Both the position numbers and the translations under genes were made by a program. The notes under the pieces are model-generated. The model searched no databases. It was not told where the DNA came from and was given only the letters and a program-made list of their open reading frames with translations. A stretch of 64,000 nucleotides of DNA from the IMG/VR virus record IMGVR_UViG_3300017772_000001, positions 1 through 64,000 of that record. One strand, 5' to 3'. Source of the DNA: a virus. This document shows, piece after piece, positions 27,615-34,633 of this stretch. The first letter of the stretch is position 1. Every line of letters starts with the position of its first letter.

Positions 27615-27623
27615 GTATTTATC
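27615..27623 (-). promoter_or_regulatory. T4-like late promoter element for the hub operon
   Basis: GATAAATAC on the minus strand, 19 bases before the start codon of the gp48/54-like gene; divergent from the gp55 promoter. Confidence 0.75.
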
Positions 27624-27665
27624 GTTACTTAAACTTCGAAGTTTAAGAATATATACAATTAGCAC

Positions 27666-27694
27666 TTGACATTGGTTTTCATATGTATTATAAT
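27666..27694 (+). promoter_or_regulatory. Consensus sigma-70 promoter of the gp55-gp47-SDR-gp46 operon
   Basis: Perfect TTGACA (27666-27671) and TATAAT (27689-27694) with a 17-base spacer, 25 bases before the gp55 start codon. The late sigma factor is thus under host-type control. Confidence 0.85.
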
Positions 27695-27719
27695 TAATAA
27701 TATTAATAGGAGCAAAACC

Positions 27720-28592
27720 ATGGCACGTAGAGGTCAAAATTATTTAAACAACAAAGATATGCTGAAAGAAATTCATATCTCTAAAGCCAACTTTAGTTGG
27801 TTTGAAAACAGAGATTTGCATCATCAACATGATATCATCTTAGATGATGTAAGTGAAATTCATCAAGCAGAAGAACAAGCAAGAACCAATCGGGCAAACA
27901 GATTACAAAAGGCCGCTTGGGACTTAAATGAAGATAAAAAGAAAAGACAAGTAGACTTTGCAGTAGATCCAGCATCTTTCGAAAAAGAATCGTTGGTTTT
28001 CAGAGTTATGACTTTCGACCATATTCCAGATGAACCTGGCCGTAAAGCAAACCCAAAGACTATTGCAGACCATAAAGTGAAATTGCATTTCCCACCATTC
28101 AAGCATTATGTAATTGAAGGGAAAGGTGTAAGAGAAGTAGCATATTCACATCATAACAAAGACAAAGAGTTTGATTTACGTGGCGGTAAGATTACGGCAA
28201 CGTTAGCCAACATGTATATCAAATTAGTCGAGCGTTATTCTCAAAGAAGTAACTGGAGAGGCTATACGTATATTGACGAAATGCGTGGACAGGCATTATT
28301 ACAACTTGCACAGATTGGATTACAGTTCAATGAAGCAAAGAGTGATAACCCATTCGCATATTATACAGCGGCTGTAAACAATTCATTTACACGTGTTCTA
28401 AACACTGAAAAGAAAAATCAAGGCATTCGTGACGACCTATTAGAGAAATCAGGTCAGATGCCAAGTTGGACTAGACAATTAGAACATGAAATGAAGTCTC
28501 AGGAAAGATGGCAAAAAGTAATTAAAACAAGAATTACTGATGAACAAATCCCAACAGAAACTATCAAAGAGATTTACGCTGACAATGACTAA
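27720..28592 (+). CDS. 55: RNA polymerase sigma factor for late transcription, gp55
   Basis: 290 residues starting MARRGQNYLNNKDMLKEIHI, with AGGAG seven bases before the ATG. The hallmark central segment is YIDEMRGQALLQLAQIG, then NPFAYYTAAVNNSFTRVLN and EKKNQGIRDDLL, matching the region 2-like core of T4 gp55. It binds host RNA polymerase and directs it to late promoters with the sliding clamp and gp33. T4 gp55 is 185 residues; the extra length here is mostly an N-terminal extension with a basic/acidic helix (about residues 50-80). Its likely targets are the GATAAATAC elements in this window. It overlaps gp47 by 8 bases. Confidence 0.9.
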   Translation: MARRGQNYLNNKDMLKEIHISKANFSWFENRDLHHQHDIILDDVSEIHQAEEQARTNRANRLQKAAWDLNEDKKKRQVDFAVDPASFEKESLVFRVMTFDHIPDEPGRKANPKTIADHKVKLHFPPFKHYVIEGKGVREVAYSHHNKDKEFDLRGGKITATLANMYIKLVERYSQRSNWRGYTYIDEMRGQALLQLAQIGLQFNEAKSDNPFAYYTAAVNNSFTRVLNTEKKNQGIRDDLLEKSGQMPSWTRQLEHEMKSQERWQKVIKTRITDEQIPTETIKEIYADND

Positions 28593-29601
28593 TCTTTTCA
28601 ACAAAGCCGCTTGGTTCACTGATATTCACTATGGCATGCGTAACAATGCACGCCTACACAATCAAGATTGTGACGAATTCATTGATTGGGTCATAGGAGA
28701 AGCTAAATCAAAAGGGTGCGAAACCTGTATATTTGGCGGAGATTGGCATCATAACAGAGCCAGTCTGAATATTTCAACTATGAAGTACAGTCTTGCAGGC
28801 TTAAGAAAACTCAACGATGCTTTTGAAAAAGTTTACTTTATCTTAGGCAACCATGATTTATTCTATCGTGAAACACGTGACGTTAACTCAGTTGAGTTTG
28901 CAAAAGAATTACCTAATATAGTACTAATCAATGAACAATTTGTACAAGATGATGTAGCTATTGTTCCGTGGTTAGTTGGTGATGAATGGAAAAAAATTCC
29001 GAAAATTAAAACAAAGTATATGTTTGGTCACTTTGAACTACCTACGTTTAAGTTAAACGCAATGGTAGAAATGCCAGACCATGGTGGTCTGAAAAGTGAA
29101 ATGTTTGAACACCAAGACTTTGTTTTTAGTGGACATTTTCATCATCGTCAAGTAAAAGGTAATGTGATATACACAGGTAATGCATTCCCACATAACTTCT
29201 CTGACGCAGGAGACGATGACCGTGGTTGGATGTTCTTAGAATGGGACAAAGAACCAGAATTCTTTGCATGGCCTGATGCTCCTAAATATAAAAACATCAC
29301 ATTATCTAACTTACTTGAAAATCCATCTGCGTACTTGTTACCTAAAACAAGTGCAAGAATTTCACTTGATATTGATATATCATACGAAGAAGCAACATTC
29401 ATCAAAGATACATTCATTGAGGCATATGACTTACGAGACATAACACTTCAACCTATGAAAAACACTGAACACGAAGATGACACTGGTGCTGAAATTCATT
29501 TTGAAACTATTGACGAAATTGTGATATCACAATTAAACTCAATAGATGATAATGGTAGCTTTAATAAAAAAGTTCTCGTAGAACTATATCAAAATCTATA
29601 G
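28585..29601 (+). CDS. 47: Recombination endonuclease subunit gp47 (Mre11/SbcD-like)
   Basis: 338 residues (T4 gp47 is 339). The start at 28585 overlaps the gp55 stop and gives the family N-terminus NLFNKAAWFTDIHYGM. Metallophosphoesterase motifs are in order: Asp13-x-His15 (FTDIHYG), Asp53 in GGDWHHNR, Asn89-His90-Asp91 in LGNHDLF, and GHFHHR near residue 190. With gp46 it forms the nuclease that processes DNA ends for recombination-dependent replication and degrades host DNA. Confidence 0.94.
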   Translation: MTNLFNKAAWFTDIHYGMRNNARLHNQDCDEFIDWVIGEAKSKGCETCIFGGDWHHNRASLNISTMKYSLAGLRKLNDAFEKVYFILGNHDLFYRETRDVNSVEFAKELPNIVLINEQFVQDDVAIVPWLVGDEWKKIPKIKTKYMFGHFELPTFKLNAMVEMPDHGGLKSEMFEHQDFVFSGHFHHRQVKGNVIYTGNAFPHNFSDAGDDDRGWMFLEWDKEPEFFAWPDAPKYKNITLSNLLENPSAYLLPKTSARISLDIDISYEEATFIKDTFIEAYDLRDITLQPMKNTEHEDDTGAEIHFETIDEIVISQLNSIDDNGSFNKKVLVELYQNL

Positions 29602-29603
29602 AC

Positions 29604-30200
29604 ATGAAAAACGTTTTAATAACAGGAAACAGAGACTATGGGCTTTGCAAGAGTATTTGCAATCTGTTTGATACTGTGGATGATATTAACTATACTACTG
29701 TCAGTCGGAGCAATGGTTGGAATTTGGACGTAGGCCCAGAACAAAAACGACTAGCAGATTATTTTGTAGATAATAAATTTGATATCTTTATTAACAATTC
29801 CGCAATATGGAAGTTTCATCAAATTATGATTGCTGAACAAGTTTATGCAAAATGCGTTGAAGAAAAACATTCTGCATATTTGATACATATGGGTTCTACA
29901 GCCGATACAGGTGTAAAAGGAAGAACGTGGAGATACCCAACTGAAAAGAAAGCATTAAGAGATTACAATCGTGACCTAACATACATGACAATGGGTGGGT
30001 CTAATATAAAGACTACATGTTTGTCACCGGGCAGTTTGACTACACCAAGTGTGATGAAAAAACACCCTGATAGAAAGTTTTTAGATACAGAGTATGTAGC
30101 CGATTTAATTTTATGGTTGATTAATCAACCAGATTATGTTAATATTAACGAAATTTCTGTAGACCCAATACAAGCAGGAATATACGCAAGAGAGAGGTAA
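29604..30200 (+). CDS. Short-chain dehydrogenase/reductase-like protein between gp47 and gp46
   Basis: 198 residues. SDR features are present in order: an N-terminal strand ending VLITGNRDYGL (a degenerate TGxxxGxG loop), INNSA (Asn64-Asn65) in place of NNAG, then Ser98 in HMGSTADTG, Tyr111 and Lys115 in YPTEKKAL with the exact Ser-13-Tyr-4-Lys spacing, and LSPGSLTTP in place of the PG motif. It is shorter than typical SDRs (about 250). The full catalytic set argues for an active NAD(P)-dependent enzyme, substrate unknown. It lies 2 bases after gp47 and 4 bases before gp46, so all three are cotranslated from the gp55 promoter. An unusual insertion into a conserved recombination operon. Confidence 0.8.
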   Translation: MKNVLITGNRDYGLCKSICNLFDTVDDINYTTVSRSNGWNLDVGPEQKRLADYFVDNKFDIFINNSAIWKFHQIMIAEQVYAKCVEEKHSAYLIHMGSTADTGVKGRTWRYPTEKKALRDYNRDLTYMTMGGSNIKTTCLSPGSLTTPSVMKKHPDRKFLDTEYVADLILWLINQPDYVNINEISVDPIQAGIYARER

Positions 30201-30204
30201 ACGT

Positions 30205-32013
30205 TTGCTAAAGATTAAGAATATAACAGTTAAAAACTTCATGAGTGTAGGTAACGTCACGCAGTCTGTAATACTGGACCGTGATGCATTAACACTCGTT
30301 TTAGGTAATAACTTAGACTTGGGAGGCGATGGTTCTCGTAACGGTACAGGAAAGACCACACTTATTAATGCACTTTCATATGGTATATATGGCAATGCAC
30401 TTACTAATATTAGAAAAGACAATCTAATTAATAAGACAAATGGTAAGAACATGATTGTCACCATTGATTTTGAATTCAATGGAAGTCAGTACAGGATTGA
30501 ACGTGGACGTAGACCTAATATATTCAGATTCATTAGAGACGGTATAGATTTAAATTCAGCCGATGATGTAGCACAAGGCGAAATGAGACAAACACAAGTA
30601 GAAGTTGATTCTATTATTGGTATTTCTCATTCAATGTTTAAGCACATTGTTGCACTCAATACCTATACTGAACCTTTCTTAAGTATGAGAGCAAACGACC
30701 AAAGAGAGTTGATTGAAGAACTTTTAGGTATTACAGAATTATCTCGCAAAGCTGATGCACTCAAGGAAGTAGTTAAAGAAACAAAAGACCAAATCAAAGA
30801 TGAAGAATATAGTCTTAAGGCAAAAGAAGATGCAAATTCTCGTATTCTAAAGAGTATTACAGACATAGAACGTAGGCAACGTATATGGAATGATAAACAT
30901 GATACAGAATTAACTGAATTAGAATCTGCCCTAGACGCATTATCTCATGTAGATATCAAACAAGAGATTGCTAATCATCAATTATTAAATGCATACAATG
31001 ATAAGAAAACAAAGTTAGATGAAGCGAACCGTTGGGTTACAAGTATTACTGCCGACAATAAAAAGTTTTCTGATTTAGAAGTAAGAGTAGTCGGTGATAT
31101 AGAATCTATCAAAGACCATAAATGCTTTGCATGTGGGCAAGAAGTACACGATAGCAAACAAGAAGAAATTCTAAAAGATAAAGAAGAACTATTAGCAGAT
31201 ACACGCAGTCATTTATCAGAAAATAATGTAAAACTAGAGGAACACACTACCACAATAAATAACGTAGGTGAACTCGGTAGCAAGCCTTCGGTGTTTTATG
31301 AAGACTTAAATGATGCATACGAACATCAAAACTCAGTTAGTATGCTAAAGGAACAAATTGAAAGTAAGAAAACACAAGAAGACCCGTACACTGAACAGAT
31401 TAAAGAAATGCGTGAAAGTAGTTTAGAAGAATTAAACTATAATACAATGAACGCACTTATTTCTTATCGTGAACATCAGGACTTCTTAATGAAACTATTA
31501 ACAAACAAAGATAGTTTTATTCGTAAAAAGATTATTGACCAAAACTTATCATACTTAAATACACGGTTAGAAAAGTATCTTGATAAACTAGGTCTACCAC
31601 ATGAAGTCAAATTCTTAAGTGATTTGACAGTAGAAATTACAGAGTTAGGTCGTGAACTTGACTTTGACAACTTAAGCAGAGGTGAACGTAACAGACTTAT
31701 TCTAGGACTATCATGGGCATTCCGTGATATCTATGAATCACTTTATAGTACTATCAATGTTCTATTTGTTGATGAACTTATTGATAGTGGTATGGATACT
31801 AATGGTGTTGAGTCGTCATTAGCAACACTTAAAAAGATGCAACGTGATAGAAATCGTTCTATCTTTTTAGTGTCACACAGGGACGAGTTATACGGTCGTG
31901 TAACAAACGTGCTTAACGTAATTAAAGAAAACGGATTTACTACATTTTCTCACGATGATGCAGTAGAATTAACTGATACAAATAAACCAGTAGAAGGAGT
32001 ACCTAATGTCTGA
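30205..32013 (+). CDS. 46: Recombination endonuclease subunit gp46 (Rad50/SbcC-like)
   Basis: 602 residues (T4 gp46 is 560). Translation starts at TTG (30205), chosen because GAGAGAGG lies 7 bases upstream and the encoded MLKIKNITVKNFMSVG matches the family start. Walker A is NGTGKTT with Lys50; long coiled-coil arms flank a zinc hook (Cys307 and Cys310 in CFACGQ). The ABC signature LSRGERNRL is at about 490 and Walker B (NVLFVDELID) at about 518. It pairs with gp47 as the ATP-driven end-processing complex. The loop before Walker A is longer than usual (GNNLDLGGDGSRNGTGK). Confidence 0.94.
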   Translation: MLKIKNITVKNFMSVGNVTQSVILDRDALTLVLGNNLDLGGDGSRNGTGKTTLINALSYGIYGNALTNIRKDNLINKTNGKNMIVTIDFEFNGSQYRIERGRRPNIFRFIRDGIDLNSADDVAQGEMRQTQVEVDSIIGISHSMFKHIVALNTYTEPFLSMRANDQRELIEELLGITELSRKADALKEVVKETKDQIKDEEYSLKAKEDANSRILKSITDIERRQRIWNDKHDTELTELESALDALSHVDIKQEIANHQLLNAYNDKKTKLDEANRWVTSITADNKKFSDLEVRVVGDIESIKDHKCFACGQEVHDSKQEEILKDKEELLADTRSHLSENNVKLEEHTTTINNVGELGSKPSVFYEDLNDAYEHQNSVSMLKEQIESKKTQEDPYTEQIKEMRESSLEELNYNTMNALISYREHQDFLMKLLTNKDSFIRKKIIDQNLSYLNTRLEKYLDKLGLPHEVKFLSDLTVEITELGRELDFDNLSRGERNRLILGLSWAFRDIYESLYSTINVLFVDELIDSGMDTNGVESSLATLKKMQRDRNRSIFLVSHRDELYGRVTNVLNVIKENGFTTFSHDDAVELTDTNKPVEGVPNV

Positions 32014-32266
32014 TTTTAAAATAGTTCATAAACCACATAAAATGTTAGATTGGCTAGAAGGCGAAGTTACTGATTGGGCGCATAATATTATCAAAGAACA
32101 TTTTAGTATAGAAGATACTGATGAACTTTCCAAAGAGCAAATAGAAGAAGTTATTGCTGAATGGGAAAAACTAACAGAAGCCGAAATGGGTTACGATTGG
32201 TTAGCAATCGGTTTCAGAAACATAATCGGTTCATGGGAAAATGAACATGATGATTATTTAATTTAA
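32006..32266 (+). CDS. Small acidic protein of unknown function
   Basis: 86 residues, MSDFKIVHKPHKMLDWLEGE, overlapping the gp46 stop by 8 bases and hence translationally coupled. It is rich in Glu/Asp and Trp with predicted helices (SKEQIEEVIAEWEKLTEAEM) and ends NEHDDYLI. No motif is recognised. Position in the late-sigma/recombination operon would suit a transcription or replication accessory protein such as a gp33-type factor, but the sequence does not show this. Confidence 0.8.
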   Translation: MSDFKIVHKPHKMLDWLEGEVTDWAHNIIKEHFSIEDTDELSKEQIEEVIAEWEKLTEAEMGYDWLAIGFRNIIGSWENEHDDYLI

Positions 32267-32278
32267 AAGGAGTATACA

Positions 32279-32455
32279 ATGAATACACATGAAAAAATCG
32301 TAGAACAATATGAAAACTATTTAACTGAACATGCGGCATGGGAAGAAAAAGGTGTTAAAGCCGCGGCCGCAAGAGCAAGAAAGGCTCTTGGTGAAATTGG
32401 TAAAATGACCAAAGAACGCCGTAAAGAAATTCAGGAAAAAAAGAATAATATGTAA
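32279..32455 (+). CDS. 58-residue basic helical protein, histone H1/Hc1-like
   Basis: Begins MNTHEKIVEQYENYL, with AAGGAG at a good distance from the ATG at 32279. The second half is Ala/Lys/Arg-rich: GVKAAAARARKALGEIGKMT followed by KERRKEIQEKK. This pattern (KGxKAAAxRxRKALxEIxKxxKxRRxEIQ) resembles chlamydial Hc1-type histone-like proteins, suggesting DNA or RNA binding. Last gene of the gp55 operon. The resemblance is by eye; the compact size means function cannot be stated firmly. Confidence 0.75.
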   Translation: MNTHEKIVEQYENYLTEHAAWEEKGVKAAAARARKALGEIGKMTKERRKEIQEKKNNM

Positions 32456-32463
32456 AAAAAGTG

Positions 32464-32492
32464 TTGACAACACTTACTTTTTTTGCTATTAT
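32464..32492 (+). promoter_or_regulatory. Sigma-70 promoter with extended -10, upstream of the candidate small RNA
   Basis: TTGACA (32464-32469), 17-base spacer, TATTAT (32487-32492) directly preceded by TGC as in extended -10 promoters. It drives the 32499..32610 unit. Confidence 0.8.
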
Positions 32493-32498
32493 AGTAAG

Positions 32499-32610
32499 TA
32501 TATTAAAGATGTGAAGTGTCTCCTCTCAACCTCTCTCATCTAACTGAGCATCTTTATTATTCTCACACAGAGAGCAACATCAAGCCCGGCACAGTGTGTC
32601 GGGCTTTTTT
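32499..32610 (+). ncRNA. Candidate small RNA with CU-rich anti-Shine-Dalgarno loop
   Basis: The stretch between a strong promoter and a strong terminator has no start codon with a ribosome binding site. The RNA would be about 112 nt. An 8-bp stem TAAAGATG (32504-32511) / CATCTTTA (32549-32556) presents a 37-base, CU-rich loop including CTCCTCTCAACCTCTCTC (32522..32537 region). A nested 4-bp CTCA/TGAG hairpin lies at its 3' side. CCTCTCTC is complementary to the GAGAGAGG-type ribosome binding sites used by this phage. A second single-stranded segment (TTCTCACACAGAGAG) precedes the terminator. Alternative reading: a leader of the downstream small genes. Confidence 0.6.
32582..32610 (+). terminator. 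Rho-independent terminator of the candidate small RNA
   Basis: 11-bp stem AAGCCCGGCAC / GTGTCGGGCTT (one G-U pair), 3-base loop, then a run of T. Confidence 0.85.
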
Positions 32611-32626
32611 ATAGAAAGATTATGTT

Positions 32627-32818
32627 ATGCAACAACCGATTGATAGAAACAAAATTAAACAAATAGAAAAAGAAAAACTAGATAAGCAAGTTAAAAAATA
32701 TTTGAAAAAAGGCGGAACTGTTTCAGTATACCCCGAAGGCGCAATCACAGATGAAGGCCAAATGAATTATAAATTTAGACGTGGTATGAAGAAGAAAACT
32801 AATAATGAAAAGCCGTAA
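32627..32818 (+). CDS. Small basic protein of unknown function
   Basis: 63 residues, MQQPIDRNKIKQIEKEKLDK, lysine-rich with a central GGTVSVYPEGAITDE turn and a basic C-terminus (RRGMKKKTNNEKP). The binding site is modest (AGAAAG). It is the first of three overlapping small genes (14- and 17-base overlaps) read in the same direction. The overlapping chain, the conserved codon style and lack of competing frames support it as a real gene; function unknown. Confidence 0.6.
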   Translation: MQQPIDRNKIKQIEKEKLDKQVKKYLKKGGTVSVYPEGAITDEGQMNYKFRRGMKKKTNNEKP

Positions 32819-32993
32819 ACTATTAGATGGGAAAAAAGTTAAAGAATTAGAACGTGCAATAACTTTAAAAGTTTATACCAAGTGTCCAAATAAATATAAA
32901 CTCATAGATATGGAAACAGGAGACATATACATAGGTATAGATAATCCTAATTCCAATTGGCAGAAAGTATTAGACAATGAAACCAAAGATTAA
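32805..32993 (+). CDS. Small protein of unknown function
   Basis: 62 residues, MKSRKLLDGKKVKELERAIT, overlapping both neighbours. A beta-hairpin-like KYKLIDMETGDIYIGIDNPN follows a basic helix, which would suit a small nucleic acid-binding or regulatory protein, but no family is recognised. Translation is probably coupled to the preceding small gene. Confidence 0.6.
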   Translation: MKSRKLLDGKKVKELERAITLKVYTKCPNKYKLIDMETGDIYIGIDNPNSNWQKVLDNETKD

Positions 32994-33204
32994 AGGTTGG
33001 GAATTTGATGTAGACGATATACATTGGATTGAACATGCACTTGCATACAGATTGGGCAGACTTATAAAACGTCAAGGCATTGTAGAAAAAGATTCTAGCA
33101 AAGATGTTATAATAGCAGAGATTAAAGTCATAACCGCCCTTCAAGGCAAAATACACAATCAGAAAAATTGGTATCGTCCTAGGGGATTTGTACCAGGCGG
33201 TTAA
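32977..33204 (+). CDS. Small protein of unknown function
   Basis: 75 residues, MKPKIKGWEFDVDDIHWIEH, overlapping the previous gene by 17 bases. It contains one long helix (HWIEHALAYRLGRLIKRQG) then AEIKVITALQGKIHNQ and a C-terminal WYRPRGFVPGG. No motif is recognised. Third member of the small-gene cluster. Confidence 0.6.
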   Translation: MKPKIKGWEFDVDDIHWIEHALAYRLGRLIKRQGIVEKDSSKDVIIAEIKVITALQGKIHNQKNWYRPRGFVPGG

Positions 33205-33251
33205 ACATAACAACGTTGTTAAGTTGTACAGCTATTTCCATAAATACATAT

Positions 33252-33479
33252 ATGAAAGTGTTTATGATTATCATCTTTATGGTATCCTCCGGAGAACAAA
33301 TAGTTCCACCCGGAATGGAACCTAGAGAATTCAACACAATAGAAGAATGTGAATTGAAGCTAGCCGCCGCGGTAGAGTTTATCGAATACGGTATTAGAAC
33401 CGAACAGTTGCCTAGATATTATATTGGGTATAAAGCGGAATGCGTTCAATCAGAAGACGTAGCGCCTTCGATGCAGTGA
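33252..33479 (+). CDS. Small possibly exported protein
   Basis: 75 residues from MKVFMIIIFMVSSGEQIVPP. A short hydrophobic N-terminus (FMIIIFMV) looks like a signal peptide or membrane anchor, followed by a two-cysteine domain (EECELKLAAAVEF and YKAECVQ), a plan common in small phage envelope-directed proteins. A start at 33264 is also possible because CATAAATAC (33239-33247), resembling the late element, lies only a few bases before 33252. The 3' end overlaps the 3' end of the convergent nuclease gene by 34 bases. Confidence 0.5.
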   Translation: MKVFMIIIFMVSSGEQIVPPGMEPREFNTIEECELKLAAAVEFIEYGIRTEQLPRYYIGYKAECVQSEDVAPSMQ

Positions 33480-33985
33480 TTCTCAAATGCATTTGAATTA
33501 TACTTCCAAAATTCTTCTGCACTTGTAATAATCCAACAACCATTCTTCTCAGACTTGTAAGTTGTACTAATCGGTGAACGCCATCCGATTCCATTCATAT
33601 GTTCTTGATATGCAACATAAGTTCCTATACGATTAAATTTCATAAAGATAATGTTAACGTCACTATCTTCTGCAATCTCCATAGTTTGTACAATCCAGTC
33701 CTCTAAAAGAGGAATTTTTTTATCGTACAATAAATGGTGCCAAGGGAATTCTTTATAAAACTTACACTCACAGTTAAAGTACTTCCAGTTATCAGGAGGT
33801 ATAATATCTCCTTTAAAACCTCGTACTTGTCCTTCGCTTAAGTTAGTTGCTCTATGGAAATTACTTCCACCTATAAATGCTCCAGAATTAGGGACACGTA
33901 CAAAACTACCATTATATTTCTCACTTAGGAATTTTGCTTGTTCTCTTTCATATCCAGAACCTTTAGATTTGCTTTTACTTGGCAT
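33446..33985 (-). CDS. PD-(D/E)XK-type nuclease, possibly Holliday junction resolvase-like
   Basis: 179 residues. A basic N-terminus leads into SGYEREQAKFLSEKY (Glu13), VRVPNSGAFIG and then GFKGDIIPPDNW and FNCECKFYKEF. These give the Asp60 - Glu73-x-Lys75 catalytic arrangement of restriction-like and archaeal resolvase-like nucleases. In T4 the resolvase is an unrelated gp49, so this may be a functional replacement; alternatively it could be a homing-type nuclease linked to the adjacent structured RNA. It has two candidate sigma-70 promoters upstream and AGAGATT before the ATG. Confidence 0.7.
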   Translation of the reverse strand: MPSKSKSKGSGYEREQAKFLSEKYNGSFVRVPNSGAFIGGSNFHRATNLSEGQVRGFKGDIIPPDNWKYFNCECKFYKEFPWHHLLYDKKIPLLEDWIVQTMEIAEDSDVNIIFMKFNRIGTYVAYQEHMNGIGWRSPISTTYKSEKNGCWIITSAEEFWKYNSNAFENHCIEGATSSD

Positions 33986-34002
33986 ATGTTTAATCTCTTT
34001 TC

Positions 34003-34032
34003 ATTATAAAAGGTCTAAAGACCTAATCCCAA
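34003..34032 (-). promoter_or_regulatory. Putative promoter with inverted repeat in its spacer
   Basis: Minus strand TTGGGA (34032..34027), 18-base spacer, TATAAT (34008..34003). The spacer contains AGGTCT-AA-AGACCT (34011-34024), an operator-like inverted repeat just before the nuclease gene. Confidence 0.5.
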
Positions 34033-34085
34033 TTAATATTCATTCGTTAGCACTCATTCATATTAATCGGTATTTCTATTTCTTT

Positions 34086-34114
34086 ATTATATAACATTAA
34101 TTGGTATAAGTCAA
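34086..34114 (-). promoter_or_regulatory. Sigma-70-type promoter toward the nuclease gene
   Basis: Minus strand TTGACT (34114..34109) and TATAAT (34091..34086) with a 17-base spacer. The leader between here and the nuclease contains ATTAATAT / ATATTAAT inverted repeats flanking two TTCATTC copies. Confidence 0.65.
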
Positions 34115-34129
34115 ATGATATTATATTAT

Positions 34130-34575
34130 GAGTCTCTGTCCCGTGAAGAAGCCATAATTGCCCTGTTGCCAGGACAATTAAAAAATGGCTGTACAGAAAA
34201 TCTTGTCTTATCTGTCCCTTGCTCATCGCCTCTATGTCTAAGTTAGTCGCTAGTTACGACGGAGTCGGTTGACGATCCCTCCTTAACTTAGTATTGCGCC
34301 TTTCGGCTCAACGGCACCTTTTATAATCCACATAGATAGAAACTATAAAAAGCCGATAGTGTTATAAAAACCTATCATCGGTAATATTATACTAGTCAAC
34401 CATGTTCTTTAGGAACCATGGCTGTTTTATGATTATGAATACTCTTTTGTGGTTTACGAGAAGAATGTCAGAATTCATCCTGACTAGTCTGACGGCAAAC
34501 ACTACATTTGCAATCTCAATCCCGAATCGGCAACCCGATTAACAGTTCCACTATGTATGCTGAGGTATTAGTCAT
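34130..34575 (-). ncRNA. Candidate large structured RNA, class unknown
   Basis: No convincing gene lies between 33985 and 34634. Several strong hairpins occur, and on the minus strand two are capped by GNRA tetraloops: an 11-bp stem at 34155-34165/34070+100-110 (that is 34170-34180) with loop GCAA, flanked by GCCAT/ATGGC; and GCC-GAAA-GGC at 34298-34307. A three-way junction spans 34238-34291: an 8-bp outer stem (34238-34245/34284-34291) enclosing GTCG/CGAC and GGAG-TCG/CGA-CTCC hairpins. Further stems: 34400-34421 (CCATG and TTC paired, one bulge), 34467-34484 (GTCAG/CTGAC) and 34525-34540 (AATCGG/CCGATT). Not a tRNA. A 19-codon frame (34516..34575) lies at its 5' side. Confidence 0.5.
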
Positions 34576-34631
34576 TATCTTTTCCCTTTGCAAATTATAT
34601 TAGTTATGTAAATGTATTAGTTGTTATTAGT
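34566..34631. repeat. Four TATTAGT direct repeats
   Basis: TATTAGT occurs at 34566, 34598, 34615 and 34625 in the A+T-rich gap immediately after the gp26 frameshift-extension stop codon. Spacing is irregular. Could be protein-binding sites or low-complexity drift. Confidence 0.5.
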
Positions 34632-34633
34632 CT

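Noticed and set aside
33239-33247. CATAAATAC as a late promoter for the 33252 gene
   Set aside because: It lies only 4 bases before the likely start codon, leaving no room for a ribosome binding site; used only to note the alternative start at 33264.
34516-34575. 19-codon minus-strand frame with a purine-rich leader in the structured gap
   Set aside because: Could be a leader peptide, but it is too short, overlaps a predicted stem and has no recognisable similarity; not listed as a gene.
34130-34575. Group I intron in the structured gap
   Set aside because: No conserved P7-type GACTA...TAGTC pairing in correct order was found and neither flank looks like a split exon; gp26 fusion and nuclease both appear complete.
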